Below are positions 1 to 10,640 of a stretch of DNA of 20,018 nt, in pieces. The notes under the pieces were generated by a model that saw only the letters and a program-made list of their open reading frames with translations, ran no database searches and was not told the origin of the DNA. The stretch spans positions 1 to 20,018 of the forward strand of contig JNEM01011508.1 in the NCBI GenBank assembly GCA_000697335.1, given 5' to 3'. Source of the stretch: Conidiobolus incongruus B7586. Lineage: Eukaryota > Entomophthoromycota > Entomophthoromycetes > Entomophthorales > Conidiobolaceae. Position 1 is the stretch's first letter, and each line of letters begins with the position of its first letter. Position numbers and translations under genes: made by a program.

Positions 1-475
1 ATTGTAATAAATTTTAATAATATATAGATTTTTATTTAATACCTCAAGGAATATTAATTAATAATAAATTATATAATATTTTTTGAAATAAAACAGTTTT
101 TATATAGAGTTTGTAATATAAATTAATAATACCTATTATTTTGCATAATCATTATAAAATATATAAAGATATATATAATTTTTGATATAAAAAAACTAGA
201 GAAGGAGTTATTATATCAAATTTATTTTTTTATTATAGCCTATGTGATTATAATTATTTTAGATAATTAAAAAACAGCTTATAAAAAAAATAATTTTTAT
301 AAACAAATTAAATTAATTGGTGAAATAATATATTTTAGTCTTTAATAAAAAGAATTATTATTTAAATATTAAAAGCTTACTAAAAATATAGAAAAAAGTT
401 ATCAATAATAGAAAAAGGTATTATTTTATATTATTTATTAATCAATTTATTTAATTTTAATTTTAAAATTATGTT
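1..475 (+). mobile_element. mariner (DD34D) copy A, 3' part only
   Basis: This is the downstream part of a mariner transposon whose beginning lies left of the window. It lines up base for base, with many transitions, against the best copy at 12753-14025. Examples are the stretch around 131-160, matching the block around the second catalytic Asp, and 237-300, matching the block containing the third Asp (CDYNCF in the better copy). The right end near 461-475 is degenerate: it keeps AATT followed by TATTA but has lost the CCCAT of the terminal repeat. Numerous TAA and TAG codons interrupt every frame, so it cannot encode transposase. It ends only about 40 bp from the right end of copy B, so the two lie tail to tail. 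Confidence 0.85.
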
Positions 476-514
476 ATTAGTTAATTTCTATATTATTACT
501 TTATAATTTAAATA

Positions 515-1783
515 ATGGGAATTTTTTATGATTGAAAAAAAATAAATATTTTAATAAATAAAAAATAAAATTAAATATATAATACTAAATTAATAATTTT
601 TTTAATAATTATTTAATATATATTTAATAAAGATCTAATAGTTAAAAAATAATTCTTTTTATTAAAAACTAAAATTTAATATTTTATAAATTAATTGAAT
701 TTTCTTATAAAAATTTTTTTTCCTATAAGCTAGTTTTCTAATTTGTTAAAATAATTATATTCAAATAAGTTATAATCTAAAGAATATATTTGATGTGGTA
801 GTTTTTTCCAGTTATTTTTAATTAAAAGATTTTTTATAGCTCTAGATTTAAATATTTTATAATTATCCTATAAAATAATTAGTTTTCTTAAATTATATTA
901 AGAATATTAATTTAAAAATAGTTTTATTTGAAAAAGAAATATATAGTTTATTATTGTTTAATTTTCCTTTAAAAACGAAATAAAAATAACTTATGTTATT
1001 ATATTTTATTATAACAATTAACATTTACTTATCAATAAAATATTTATTTAAAGAAATTTTTGGAAAAGGTTGATTTAGCTTAGTCTAACACCTTGATTTA
1101 TATTTTAATAAAGGATTATATAAAAAAACCCAGGATTTATCAATTTTAATAATTTATTATAAAAGACTTGGTTTCTAACTATACCTTAGTAAGTTTTATT
1201 TAAAAATAGCTATTTTAGCTTTTTTTAAACTTTAGTTAAATTATAAGATACCTATTTTATATTTTTATTAATTAAATTTAATTTAAACTTTAATACATAT
1301 TAAATACTTATATAACTAATATTAAAATATCTTGATAATTTTTTTGCTGAAATAAAAAGGTGCTTATCAATATATTTCTTTATTTTATTAATAATTAAAA
1401 GAGTAATAATTATAATTAGATTTTAAATTTTAATAGGTTTTGGGTAGTTTCTTTCCTAGCTTTAAAATAATTTACCTAATGATAAATTATTAATTTTTAT
1501 AATCCTTTATTATTAAAAGTTACTTGTAAATTTTAAATGATTTTAAAAAATTTATAATTAAGTTTTATTAATATTAAAATAAAAAACTTTTGATAGTTAT
1601 TATTTGATTTAAACATGACTAAATTAAATAAATAATTTTCAAAAATTAATTTTTTAATCAAAAAAATCATTATATATATATATATATAATTCAAAACTAT
1701 TTTTTTCCTATTTGTTATATATATATTTTTCTATTTGAAACTAATAATATGTTTGAAAAATCAGAAACTAATAAATTTCCCAT
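515..1783 (-). mobile_element. mariner (DD34D) copy B, full length, decayed
   Basis: A 1269-bp mariner on the minus strand. Its right end starts ATGGGAATTTTTT after TA at 513-514, and its left end finishes at CCCAT, 1779-1783; the two form inverted terminal repeats. The TA expected after 1783 has become TT. A TA microsatellite (1671-1688) sits just upstream of the transposase start, as in the sister copies. Read on the minus strand, the first catalytic region is IDKSWVF, with Trp at 1130-1132 where two sister copies have stop codons, followed by YNPLLK. It has several in-frame stops and shares a one-base shortening of an A-run with copy D, so it is not coding-competent. Family membership is secure; whether it can be moved in trans is unknown. 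Confidence 0.9.
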
Positions 1784-1899
1784 TTTTTCAATTCTATAGT
1801 AATAATATTAAAATATATGATATATCCTTTTGTAATATACCACCTATTATATAATTTTTTATCTAATCATTTTTAATTAAAAATTTAATTATTAAATCC

Positions 1900-2918
1900 T
1901 AGTATATAAACTAAAGATCCTTTTAAATATAACTAAAGATACATAGATTATAAAAACTTGATCTTAATAGCAAAAACTTAAATCTTAATTTATATAGTAT
2001 TTAACTTGGTAATTATAAACTCTTTGAATCTTTGATTCATCTATTTATTAACTTTATTGAAAATTGGCCTTATTGCCAATTGCTATATTCTCAATAACCC
2101 ACTTTTAACTATTTACCCATTCATTATATTCAAAATTATGCTATTGAAATAATAACTATCTTAAGATTTTGAATCTAAAGGCCTTAATTCATTAAGTTAA
2201 TATTGTACACTAGATATCCCATCAAGCTCTCTTTAGAAATAGCTTCTATCTCTCATATAAAGATAGTAGATTTTTAATTTATTCACTTAATCTAAACTTT
2301 TTATATCTAGGTAACTTGAAACTATAACTATTTTTACATTGAGTATCAATTAAATAAACTAATATTAAATATATATTTTAAAATCAAATAATAGACTTAA
2401 TTGGTTTAGGTTTTTTAATTTAGACCAACATGTTATCTAGATTCATTTATAAATATTTCCCATCAATCATAATCAATTACTTGACTAATATTGTTGAAAA
2501 AAAATTTTAATTTTTATTTTTTAAAAATATCAAAAATTGAATAATTTGAATGAACTCTCTTATTAGGATATATATAATTACTAATTATTGACATCAAAAT
2601 TTCAATTTTATTCAAATATATTTGATATAGATTTGTATCATTTTTAACGCTAACTGTTAATTATACAATGAAAATTTGTGGCTTTATTTACCAAAAGTTC
2701 AAATAGTTATGAAAATTCATTTTTAAAATTGATATATATTTTTAAACCAGATAGGATTTTACAATTACATTATATCTATTCAGTGTTTCAAAAATTATGA
2801 TTAATGAACTTATAAGTGAATTCAATAACAAATCATTATTTTTCTGATTTATTCATATAATAATGATATAAAAATTTGGATATATTTTATAGGTTTTTAT
2901 ATTAGTATAAAAATTAAA
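1900..2918 (+). pseudogene. decayed F-box/LRR gene, upstream fragment
   Basis: No open frame survives, but shifting between plus-strand frames gives a colinear series of similarities to the intact F-box/LRR protein at 11193-12530. AIFSIT near 2080 corresponds to residues 182-187 (NIFSIT). NNNYLKILNLKALI near 2145-2190 corresponds to NQSFPNLKTLV (210-220). A QKFK segment near 2690-2720 corresponds to the LSQLKQLD repeat (263-270). ELIS near 2808 corresponds to ELISS (309-313), and FIGFYISIKI near 2888-2915 corresponds to IISGFQNLKR (336-345). Order and strand are consistent, which makes chance unlikely, but spacing is irregular and many stops fall where Gln would be read. The start is uncertain. 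The similarity stops at mariner copy C and appears to resume beyond it. Confidence 0.5.
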
Positions 2919-2920
2919 TA

Positions 2921-4228
2921 ATGGTACAATTTTAAAATTAAAATTAAACAAATAAATTAATAAATAATATATAAAAATTAATAAATAATATATAAAAATT
3001 AATGAATAATATAAAATTAATAGCCTTTATTATTATTAATAACTCTTTTCTATACTTTTAGTAAGCTTCTAATACCTAAAAAACAGTTGTTTTTATTAAA
3101 GACTGAAATTTGATATTTCACAAACCAATTTAATTTGTTTGTAGGAATCTTTTTTCCTGTAAGCTGTTTTTTTAATTATCTAAAATAATTATAATCACAT
3201 AAGTTATAATCAGGTGAATATACTAGATGTGGTAACTCCCTCTAATTTTTTTTATATATAAAATCTTTTATAGCTTTAGCTTTATATATTTTACAATTAT
3301 TATGTAAAATAATAAGTATCTTTAATTTATATTAAAAACACTATTTAGAAATTGTTTTATTTAAAAAAGTAATATATAACTTATTATTAATTGATTTTCC
3401 TTGAGATATTAAATAAAAAAACTATATAACATTATAATCTATTATAATAATTAACATTTACTTATATATAAAATAGTTATTCATTGGAATTTATAAAGTG
3501 GATTGATTTAACTTAACCTAATATCTTGTTTTATTTTTAAGTAAAGGATTATATAAAAGAATCTAAGATTCATTAATTATAAGTATTCATTGTAAAAACT
3601 TTTGTTTTTGGTTATACCTTAATAAGTTTAGTTTAACTATAGCTACTCTAGTTTTTTTTTAAGTTTCTGTTAAATTATAAGGTATCTATTTTGTATTTTT
3701 ATTAATTAATCTAAGTTTAAACTTAAGTAAATATAACATACTTGTATAATTAATATTAAATTGCTTTAATAATTCTCTAACAGAAATAAAAAGGTATTTC
3801 TTAATATATTTTTTTACTTTATTAATAAGTAAAAGAATAACAATAGAAATTAATCTTTTAGATTTTAGTAAATTTTAAATAATGTCCCTTCTAGCTTTAA
3901 AATCACAAATCTAGTAATATATAGTAGTTTTAGATAAAACACCATCTCTATAAGTTATTTGCAAGTTTTAGATGATTTTAAAGGGTTTATAATTAAGTTT
4001 TAAAGATACAAAAATAAAAGCCTTTTGATAATCACAATCTAGTTTAAGCATAATTAAATTTAAGTATAAATTTTAAAATCAAAATATTTTAATAAAAAAA
4101 TAATAAAAATTGAATATATATATATATATATAGTTTGAAAATATTTATTTTCCTATATATTTTATATATATATAATCTTTCAAAACATATAATATGTTTG
4201 AAAGATCAGAAATTAAAAAATTTGCCAT
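2921..4228 (-). mobile_element. mariner (DD34D) copy C, full length, decayed
   Basis: A 1308-bp minus-strand mariner. The right terminal repeat is degenerate (ATGGTACAATTTT, after TA at 2919-2920) and the left one ends in TTTGCCAT at 4228; the flanking TA there is now TT. It keeps the TA microsatellite (about 4114-4132) upstream of the transposase region and has gained a 21-bp tandem repeat near its right end. At the first catalytic position the codon reads AAT (3572-3574), so Asp has become Asn, and the following Trp site is TAG (3563-3565). A Gln codon (CAA, 3608-3610) survives where copies B, D and E have a stop. The A-run that is shortened in copies B and D has its full length here. It sits between two same-strand fragments of a decayed F-box/LRR gene. 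Confidence 0.9.
2955..3015 (+). repeat. 21-bp AT-rich tandem repeat, about three units
   Basis: Two identical 21-bp units (2955-2975 and 2976-2996, beginning AATTAATAAATAATATATAA) are followed by a third, slightly changed and shortened unit to about 3015. It lies inside mariner copy C between its right terminal repeat and the transposase remnant. Copies B and D lack the expansion, so it arose by slippage after this copy inserted. Confidence 0.8.
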
Positions 4229-4720
4229 TTCTTAATTTCCATACTAATAGAATGTTCAATATTATTTAGGCTCACATTTCTAAATTATATATATTGTCTT
4301 GAATGATATTTCATGAAAAGCACTTGAATATTGATACAACCATTATTCTTAAGTCACAAAATCACTCTCATTAAATATTTTGGGTAATATAATTCATATT
4401 GACATGATGTGAATAATATAGTACTAGATCTCTGACCAAATTATAAATTATATAATTTTTAGTAATTGGTTTATTTTAATAAATTTGATTCAAAAAAGTC
4501 CATATGAATAATTAAATTAATTGTATTAAAACTATCAATTTCTCAACTCAAAATAATTTAAGTTTTGCCATTAAATGTGAATATAAATATACTGAAAGGT
4601 TGGAGAATTGAGTCATGTTATTATAGTAGTGAAGAATAATAAGAATTCTTATAATCAATATCCATATTAGAAATTTAAGTAATAAAAAATTTAAAATTAT
4701 TTAAGTATTAGAAGAGGTTA
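4229..4720 (+). pseudogene. decayed F-box/LRR gene, downstream fragment
   Basis: The plus strand at 4538-4620 reads ISQLKII, a stop, then VLPLNVNINILKGW. This aligns without gaps to residues 367-388 of the intact F-box/LRR protein (ISHLTLINFDLFTVDLNIFKNW). The stop falls where the intact protein has Asn. The reading continues with stops to about 4690. The preceding 300 bp (4229-4537) is AT-rich and only loosely LRR-like. Strand and order fit this being the downstream part of the pseudogene ending at 2918, separated from it by mariner copy C; two independent relics remain possible. Confidence 0.45.
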
Positions 4721-5073
4721 TTTTGATGAAATAATTATTGACCATTTATAATTGATATGAAAATCAATTCCATATAATTCTTTATATGTAAATTAAATGT
4801 TGATTAAAAAATTTAATAGTAAAATCAAAATTGAAGCCAATTGTAATAGTTATATTCATGTACATATTAATTTTGGTTTTAATTATAAATTATTATAATT
4901 AAATTATTAGCATGGGAAATGATGGTCAATTTAAACCTATACAAAATTATGAGGTAGGAGATTGTATTAAATAATAGTTGATCTAATAACTAACTAAATC
5001 AATAAAGATTGGTAATATTAATGAAGGAATTAATGCAATTTAAAAACACATTGATATCTAGAATGAAATAGAA
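4721..5073. other. AT-rich spacer downstream of MFAP1
   Basis: I see no coding similarity, repeat or RNA gene here. The right end probably holds the 3' untranslated region of the minus-strand MFAP1 gene, whose stop codon is at 5074-5076; I could not single out a polyadenylation signal in such AT-rich sequence. Confidence 0.5.
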
Positions 5074-6531
5074 TTAATCTAGTTTTTTCCTCCTCTTCAA
5101 TTCGCGAATATTGCGTTGTTCTTCTTGATAGTTGTGAAGACCTCCTAATTTCTTTAAATGATTGGTACCTATTTTGTACCACGGAGAATCCTTATAAATT
5201 ATTATGTTAATAGGTGTTCATTGAATAAATAAAATCATGCTCACCTGAGTGGTATCTTGATCTTTCAAATGAGTATACTTAGTCTGACCAGCTCTACCGA
5301 AGTTCTTGACTTGCATAACCTTGGGCAAAGCCTGCTTATTTTTAATTTCCCCTTCAGTAGTCTCCATCGCATCACGCTTATAGACAGCTTCGTCTTTATC
5401 CATAAAGAAAGCACCTTTGTGGTGGTACCTTTGCATAAATACTGGTTTCGCCCTAAGCTCCTTCTCTTTCTGCTGTTCTTCAATTCGTTTGAGATCTTCT
5501 TCCAATTTTTCGGCTTCACTCATATTGCGACGACGTTCAAGTTCTTCTCGTTCTTTCTCCAAAGCTTCCCGTTCTTCCTTATCGCGTTTTATACGTAATA
5601 GTTCGCGTAGTTTCCATTCTTCGTATTCTGCCTCAGGATCAAGACCGTCAGTATCATCTACTTCGGTGTCGAGTTTGTTAGCGTTTTTAGCTATAGAATC
5701 AGATTAGTTTATGTCATTTATTATCTTATAGTATAATATAAAATTACCCAATTCAATTTCTTTCCTAACAATCTCCTGCACGGCTTGTCTACTCTCCTTC
5801 TTTCTATTTTCAATCTCCTCCAATTTTAATTTCTCTAATTGTTCAGCTTCTTGAGCTAATTTTTCTTTTTCTAATGTCGAAGTTCTCAAGTTTCTATAAA
5901 AAAATTAATTAATATTAAAAAAATTAAATGATAATTGGTAAATATTACTTTGGAATAAATACAGGTTTGAAAAGTTGAGGTCGTTCATCTTCTGAGCTCT
6001 CTTCTTCTGAGCTAGTTTCTTCTTCCTAAAAGAATATATTGATAAAATGAACTAAATTAACTAACTAATTATAATTACTTCAGAATCTTCCTCCTCTTCG
6101 TCTTCCTCTTCGGACTTTTCAGTAGTTTGTTGTGCCATAGATTGCTGTAAAGCTAATTGTTTTTGGCGTTCTAGAGCTAACGCTCGAATTCTAGCTCTGT
6201 CGTCAACTTCTTGGTCATCTTCGGAATCTTCACTTTCTAAATTATTGTAATCAATAAAAGTTATAAAGAAATTAAGTTTAGAAAATATTTTACCTGATTC
6301 TGATACCTCCGCTCTTGTTGGCATTGTTACTGTGGGTCTTTTTACTATTGTTTCAATTTGTATTTTGTTACTTTTAACATTGTCCTCATCGTCAGAATCT
6401 TGTTCTTTTTGAATTTGTTCAACTTCAGACTCTTCACTAGAACTGTATTCTTCCTGAACTTCAGGCCCTTTTCCTGGGAAGTAGCGTTTTACTTTTGTGC
6501 CACTTGTAGCTGGTAAGTGTCGTTGACTCAT
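5074..6531 (-). CDS. MFAP1: MFAP1-family spliceosomal protein, six exons
   Basis: This is the orthologue of MFAP1, a nuclear protein of the spliceosomal B complex that works with PRP38 around tri-snRNP activation (known for the family; yeast counterpart Spp381). Exons on the minus strand are 6531-6294, 6236-6079, 6025-5949, 5893-5748, 5690-5245 and 5190-5074. The five introns are 57, 53, 55, 57 and 54 nt, all GT-AG, with compatible phases (1, 0, 2, 1, 0), giving 393 residues plus TAA. The start [11 protein letters not shown] is followed by [10 protein letters not shown], like human VKVKRYVSGKRP. Then come acidic Ser/Glu-rich tracts, FKPVFIPK (about 151-158), a long charged coiled coil, YEEWKLREL, and the hallmark C-terminal block [19 protein letters not shown] and [20 protein letters not shown]. 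The human protein has about 439 residues, so this one is slightly short, mainly in the N-terminal half; its C-terminal tail after DSPW is also unlike the human one. Coding GC (about 40%) is far above the flanks. Intron 1 has no in-frame stop. Confidence 0.95.
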
Positions 6532-7389
6532 TTCAATAATATTTTATATAATTATATATGGCGAATAAAATTTATAAAGGTTTTTAAATTTATAATTTAA
6601 TATGCAGATTAATTATAGTCTATAAAATAACTGATAACTATTATAATAATTTAAATTGATTAAATTAAATTTGTATGAATTATACTGATTCTATCATATA
6701 AATTTATATCATTTAATTCAGAATTAAAAATAATGGGAATAAATTTCCTCATCTCTTGATTGGGTAAAATACAAATATTAAACCACAAACTAAAAATTCC
6801 TTCATTTTAATTTTATTTAGTGTCGTTATAAATATTTCAAATCATTTAAATCATAAAGATTGGCCAATAAGGTTTTAGTTAATACTAATCTGTAATTAAA
6901 CCTATAACTCATTTACTTATCTTAATCTTCAATCTATTCATAAAATTGATAAATCTAAAAATTTAAATTAATATAATCAAATCAAATTATTTGAAATAGT
7001 GATTTTAACTTAATTACATTAAAAGAGTTGTTATTTATAAAATTTTCAAAGTAACTTATATTAAAATCTCTTTAATACAATTTTTATATCAGTTATAGTA
7101 TATGAATAGATATTCTTATATGATTTTTATAATCATTACCATCATAATACTGATTGCTAGGATTATACTTTGTTAATTAATAAATTTCAAAAAATAATTT
7201 AATTGTTTTAATCTAATCAATCAAATTTAGACAATAATTCTCTAATAAATTCATTTAATAATATTTAAATACATAATTCAAAAATTATAACAATATATTT
7301 TTCATTTGTAAGTTATAGAAATAATAGTTAGATCAAAATTTAGTTGTTAGTTATAGGTTTATTATCCTTTTATGTATATTTTATATAAT
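6532..7389. other. AT-rich intergenic region upstream of MFAP1
   Basis: This must contain the MFAP1 promoter at its left edge (next to 6531), but I can identify no discrete element. No frame shows recognisable protein similarity. TAATGGGAAT at about 6732 resembles the mariner terminal repeat but has no element attached. Confidence 0.5.
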
Positions 7390-8680
7390 TTAATTTTAAT
7401 ACTACCTTATAAAAATTTTAATTCTTAAACTAACGAATTTAATCTTCTGATTGATTTCTACTGACAAGCAGCATAAATTTAACTTCCTATGAATAATGAA
7501 ATATAGCTGTAAAATTTTTTAAACATTGTTTAATCAATACTATTAAGTTTAAAAAGTTTTAAATTTAAATGAAAGAAAAAATTGTTAGTAATAGGTAAAT
7601 TTAATAGTGTTTGTAGAAGTAACAATCAAGACCTTTTAGGTTTCTAAATCTTAATATCATTGAACCCAATGTCTTCAAATAAGGTGACCTATGGTCGAGA
7701 ATCAACTGTGTGACATTGGGGAAAAGAACTTATTAATCCTGTGTGCAACCTATTCAGGGGAATATCATTATACCTAATGGTGAAATTTAGATTTGAAATG
7801 TATTTGTGTGATTTGATATTAGAGAAGTTCAGAGCTTGATCACTGATATATAACTTAAGCTTCTTCAATTGAAACATTTAATCTAATAAACTGAAGGTGA
7901 TTTGATCCATTAATTCTGCAATAATTTCTAAAATCTTCAATTGGAGATCTGATGTCAAAAAATTGCTTGAGCGAAAGTACTAAGAGAGTCTAAATATATC
8001 TATATGAAACTTGAAATATGTTGATTAATGACGAAAGCAAAAGGCCCAGTATCTAATAATTATGTACTCTATTTGATAGAATTTAGAAATTTGATATCAG
8101 TGTAGATGTAATAGGATTCAGAATTATCAATTTTCCATAGTTTTAAACTGGAAGTTGTAATTGATCATATTCAGGATTCAAATTGAAATTAACAAAATGA
8201 CTGTTCTTTTAAATGTTGTTGTTTTCAATACTAGTAATCTATATATTATTAAAAGCAACTCAATTAATTCAATATGAACGTCCGCAAAATTCAACGTTTT
8301 AATGTTCTTAAAGTAAGTTACTATCAGATAGTTCAAATTATAATTCCCTATCCTTAAATCAAAAATTATTTCATGAATCATAATTATTTGATTCTAATTT
8401 TAGTATTATTTAAAATGATGGTAAGTGGTCTAATAAATCATAATATCCAGTATATAAATAATATAACTTTTTAGGAAAATATCAACAAAAACAAAATCAT
8501 TAAAAATCAAAGAATTTCAAATTTTATCTAAGTTGAACAAAAAGAATCTCACAAAATATTATACCATACAACTCATTCTATATTTATTATTCACAAAGAT
8601 CTCTAAGTAATAGCTAGTGGCAAAAAGGCTTTTAAAATATAATATTTCAAACTGATTTAACTAACTTAAAGCTAAAAGTT
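7390..8680 (-). pseudogene. decayed full-length F-box/LRR gene
   Basis: A relic of about 1290 bp, close to the 1338 bp of the intact paralogue at 11193-12530. Minus-strand pieces are colinear with that protein. EILYFKSLF near 8660 corresponds to DILYSQDWL (7-15), and NKYRMSCMV near 8590 to NEYIQLSMV (30-38). The open stretch 8178-8381 reads IHEIIFDLRI and YFKNIKTLNF, corresponding to EFIIDIHIS and NFINIRSLSL (90-121). The open stretch 7689-7877 reads LKKLKLY, SNLNFTIRYN and ISSFPQCHTVD, corresponding to LKQLDLF, IRHLNIQYRN and ISSHCPNVD (266-319). FRNLKGLD near 7640 corresponds to FQNLKRVH (340-347). The downstream end (7390-7560) is weak. The pieces lie in different frames separated by stops, so the two short open stretches are fragments of one dead gene, not separate genes. 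Confidence 0.75.
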
Positions 8681-9569
8681 CTAATTTAAAAGACTCTTCC
8701 TTGTTGAAGCTATTATTATAACAGAATTAAGTAATAAAAGCAAAATAGTATAAAGGAAGGCTTAGATTAATAGCAATGCAATCAAATTAATATATCATTA
8801 AGTCTATCAATAAATCGAAATAAATTAATTATTATAATTATATTAAAAAATATATTCAATAATATTAATAAAAATAAAATATTAATTAATATATTCTTCA
8901 ATTTAAGAAAATAATATTGATCAAAAATAATCAGAAAAAAATAGTAAAATATTGAAAAGAAGGAAAAAGACTATTACTTATATAATTGAATTAACTTTCA
9001 AATTATATATAATTAAAGGCTCAAAAGATAATATTAATAGGGAATTATAAATTTAAATTCAGAGAACCAGTCTATTAATATTTTTAAATCTATAGTTAAT
9101 AAATTTAAAATAAAAAAATATTTTAAATATTATTTATATACCATAGTAAAAAAACTAGCATAATTTTAATATTAGAATATTTTAATATTAAGGTTTTTGT
9201 ACTTTGATCTAAAGATAATTTAGATTTAATTAAATTATAATGAGTATTGGTGTTTTTTACTTAAAATAAAAATATGATAAATAAAACAAGATTTATAGCA
9301 TATATAGAATTATTTGATTAAAATATTTGTATTTCTATATTTTAAAAAAATAATTGGAAAAAATAAATCATATATTTTGATATATATTATATTATACTAA
9401 AATATAAAAAGTTTTTAGATTAAAAACTTAAATTATTATCATAGATATTAAATAAGGATTATTTGAGAAAGAGCAAAGTTTATTGCTTTTAAATATTAAT
9501 AATATAATATTTTACTAAATTTTACAAATAAAAAAATATTATAATAAAATATTTTATTTTATATTTTGC
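8681..9569. other. extremely AT-rich region, no gene seen
   Basis: Long A/T runs and stops occupy all frames. The upstream half of the divergent mariner relic at 9570-9880 should lie in the right part of this stretch, but I could not place its first catalytic Asp or a terminal repeat. Confidence 0.5.
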
Positions 9570-9880
9570 AAAATTAATATTAATAAGTTAGTGTAAGAAA
9601 GATTTAATAAAAAAAACATTTATTTTATATGATAATAGTTTTATACATAAAACAACAATAATCAAAGGTTTGTTCATCGAAAAAAACTGGTCTTTAATAG
9701 CATATACATTTTTCTAGCAAGATATAAATATTTGTGATCATGATTGTTTAGTACGATAAAGAATTAGATTCATGGAAAGAAATCTGATATTATTTCAACT
9801 CTATATATTAAAATAGTGTGTAATTTTGAAGATAAGTTATAAAATTCTATATAAAAGGGTTAAGCAGTTACTATTAGTAT
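9570..9880 (+). mobile_element. divergent mariner-like (DD34D) transposase relic
   Basis: In the plus-strand frame through 9625, the reading is LYDNSFIHKTTIIKGLF, then IEKNWSL, and after an in-frame TAG, QDINICDHDCL. This is the mariner catalytic core around the second and third Asp (compare HDNYKIHK, NNWKKLP and DYNLCDYNC in copy D). Asp codons at 9631-9633 and 9736-9738 are separated by exactly 34 residues, so it is DD34D. It differs from copy D at more than half of the positions in this core and seems a separate mariner lineage or a much older insertion. Several stops follow. I found neither terminal repeats nor the first Asp, so the true limits are unknown. Confidence 0.65.
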
Positions 9881-9996
9881 TAAACTTTGTTATTGCAAAG
9901 GCCAAAAGATAGTATTTATTAAAATCATATTGTTTTTACTTTAGCTGAAATTTTTGTTAATATGTATATTTAAAAATATTAAAATTACTTTTTGAA

Positions 9997-10640
9997 TCAC
10001 TGTATAATATTGAATAGTTTAAGAATCAACAAATTAAATAACTGCATCTGTTTCAAGCATGAAATAGATTAAATGAAACAAATAAATTTGAAAATTAATT
10101 CTTCTAAAATATCATGCTCTTGAAAACAACCTAATTCTTTAAACAAAATACTAAAAGTATTTAGATAATGTCGATGACTAAAGTTAATTTCAAAACAATT
10201 GACAAACCATAGCACTCTAATTTCACAACTAATGTGAGATTGAACGAATTCATATACTTTATTTACTGCTAGCTAATCTTTTGCAGTAATATTCATTTCA
10301 GTTTTAAAATTAATTATGGTAAAGAATACAATTCATCCCAATTATCATTCCTTTAATCTGCTTAGCATCTATTAAATGTTATTTGATCATTAAGGGATAA
10401 ATGATTGATCTTTATTCAAAATCATTAAAATCGTCTTTTAAAACTCCAACATCAACTATTAACTCATCATCAGATATAATCACCATAACTAAGATAGTGT
10501 TAATATTTTCAAATTCAAAGCTTATCAAAGTAGAAAATAATTCATTAAAGGTCAAGCGATATAAAGAATTATAAATCATTGGCAAAAAATTATTTTGATC
10601 ATTATAATATTATTTACTATTTGATAGAAAAATTTCTTCA
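9997..10640 (-). pseudogene. decayed protein-coding gene, unrecognised
   Basis: Two long minus-strand readings lie in tandem. From about 10640 to 10415 one reads TEEIFLSNSK, a stop, then YYNDQNNFLPMIYNSLYRLT and NELFSTLISFEFENINTILV, ending DDFNDFE before TAA. From about 10290 to 9997 another reads VYEFVQSHISCEIRVLWFVN, then FEINFSHRHYLNTFSILF and KELGCFQEHDILEELIFKF, with a TAA near 10060. Amino-acid composition is protein-like, with hydrophobic helical stretches, and GC is higher than in the flanks. A TTTTTTACAAG acceptor-like site precedes the first block. I do not recognise the family; it does not look like the F-box/LRR relics. At least three in-frame stops and a disrupted middle make it a pseudogene, or exons of a gene whose introns I cannot place. 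Confidence 0.5.

Noticed and set aside
2941-3015. CRISPR-like array
   Set aside because: The repeat is a simple direct tandem AT-rich repeat with no unique spacers, inside a eukaryotic transposon.
5257-5707. Plus-strand open frames opposite MFAP1
   Set aside because: They are antisense shadows of exon 5, whose minus-strand frame matches MFAP1 along its length with good splice sites.
6732-6750. Possible solo mariner terminal repeat (TAATGGGAAT)
   Set aside because: Only ten bases match; the following bases do not, and no internal mariner sequence or opposite end is nearby.
7689-8381. Two separate small minus-strand genes at 7689-7877 and 8178-8381
   Set aside because: Both align in order to parts of the same F-box/LRR protein and lie between further fragments of it, so they are pieces of one pseudogene.
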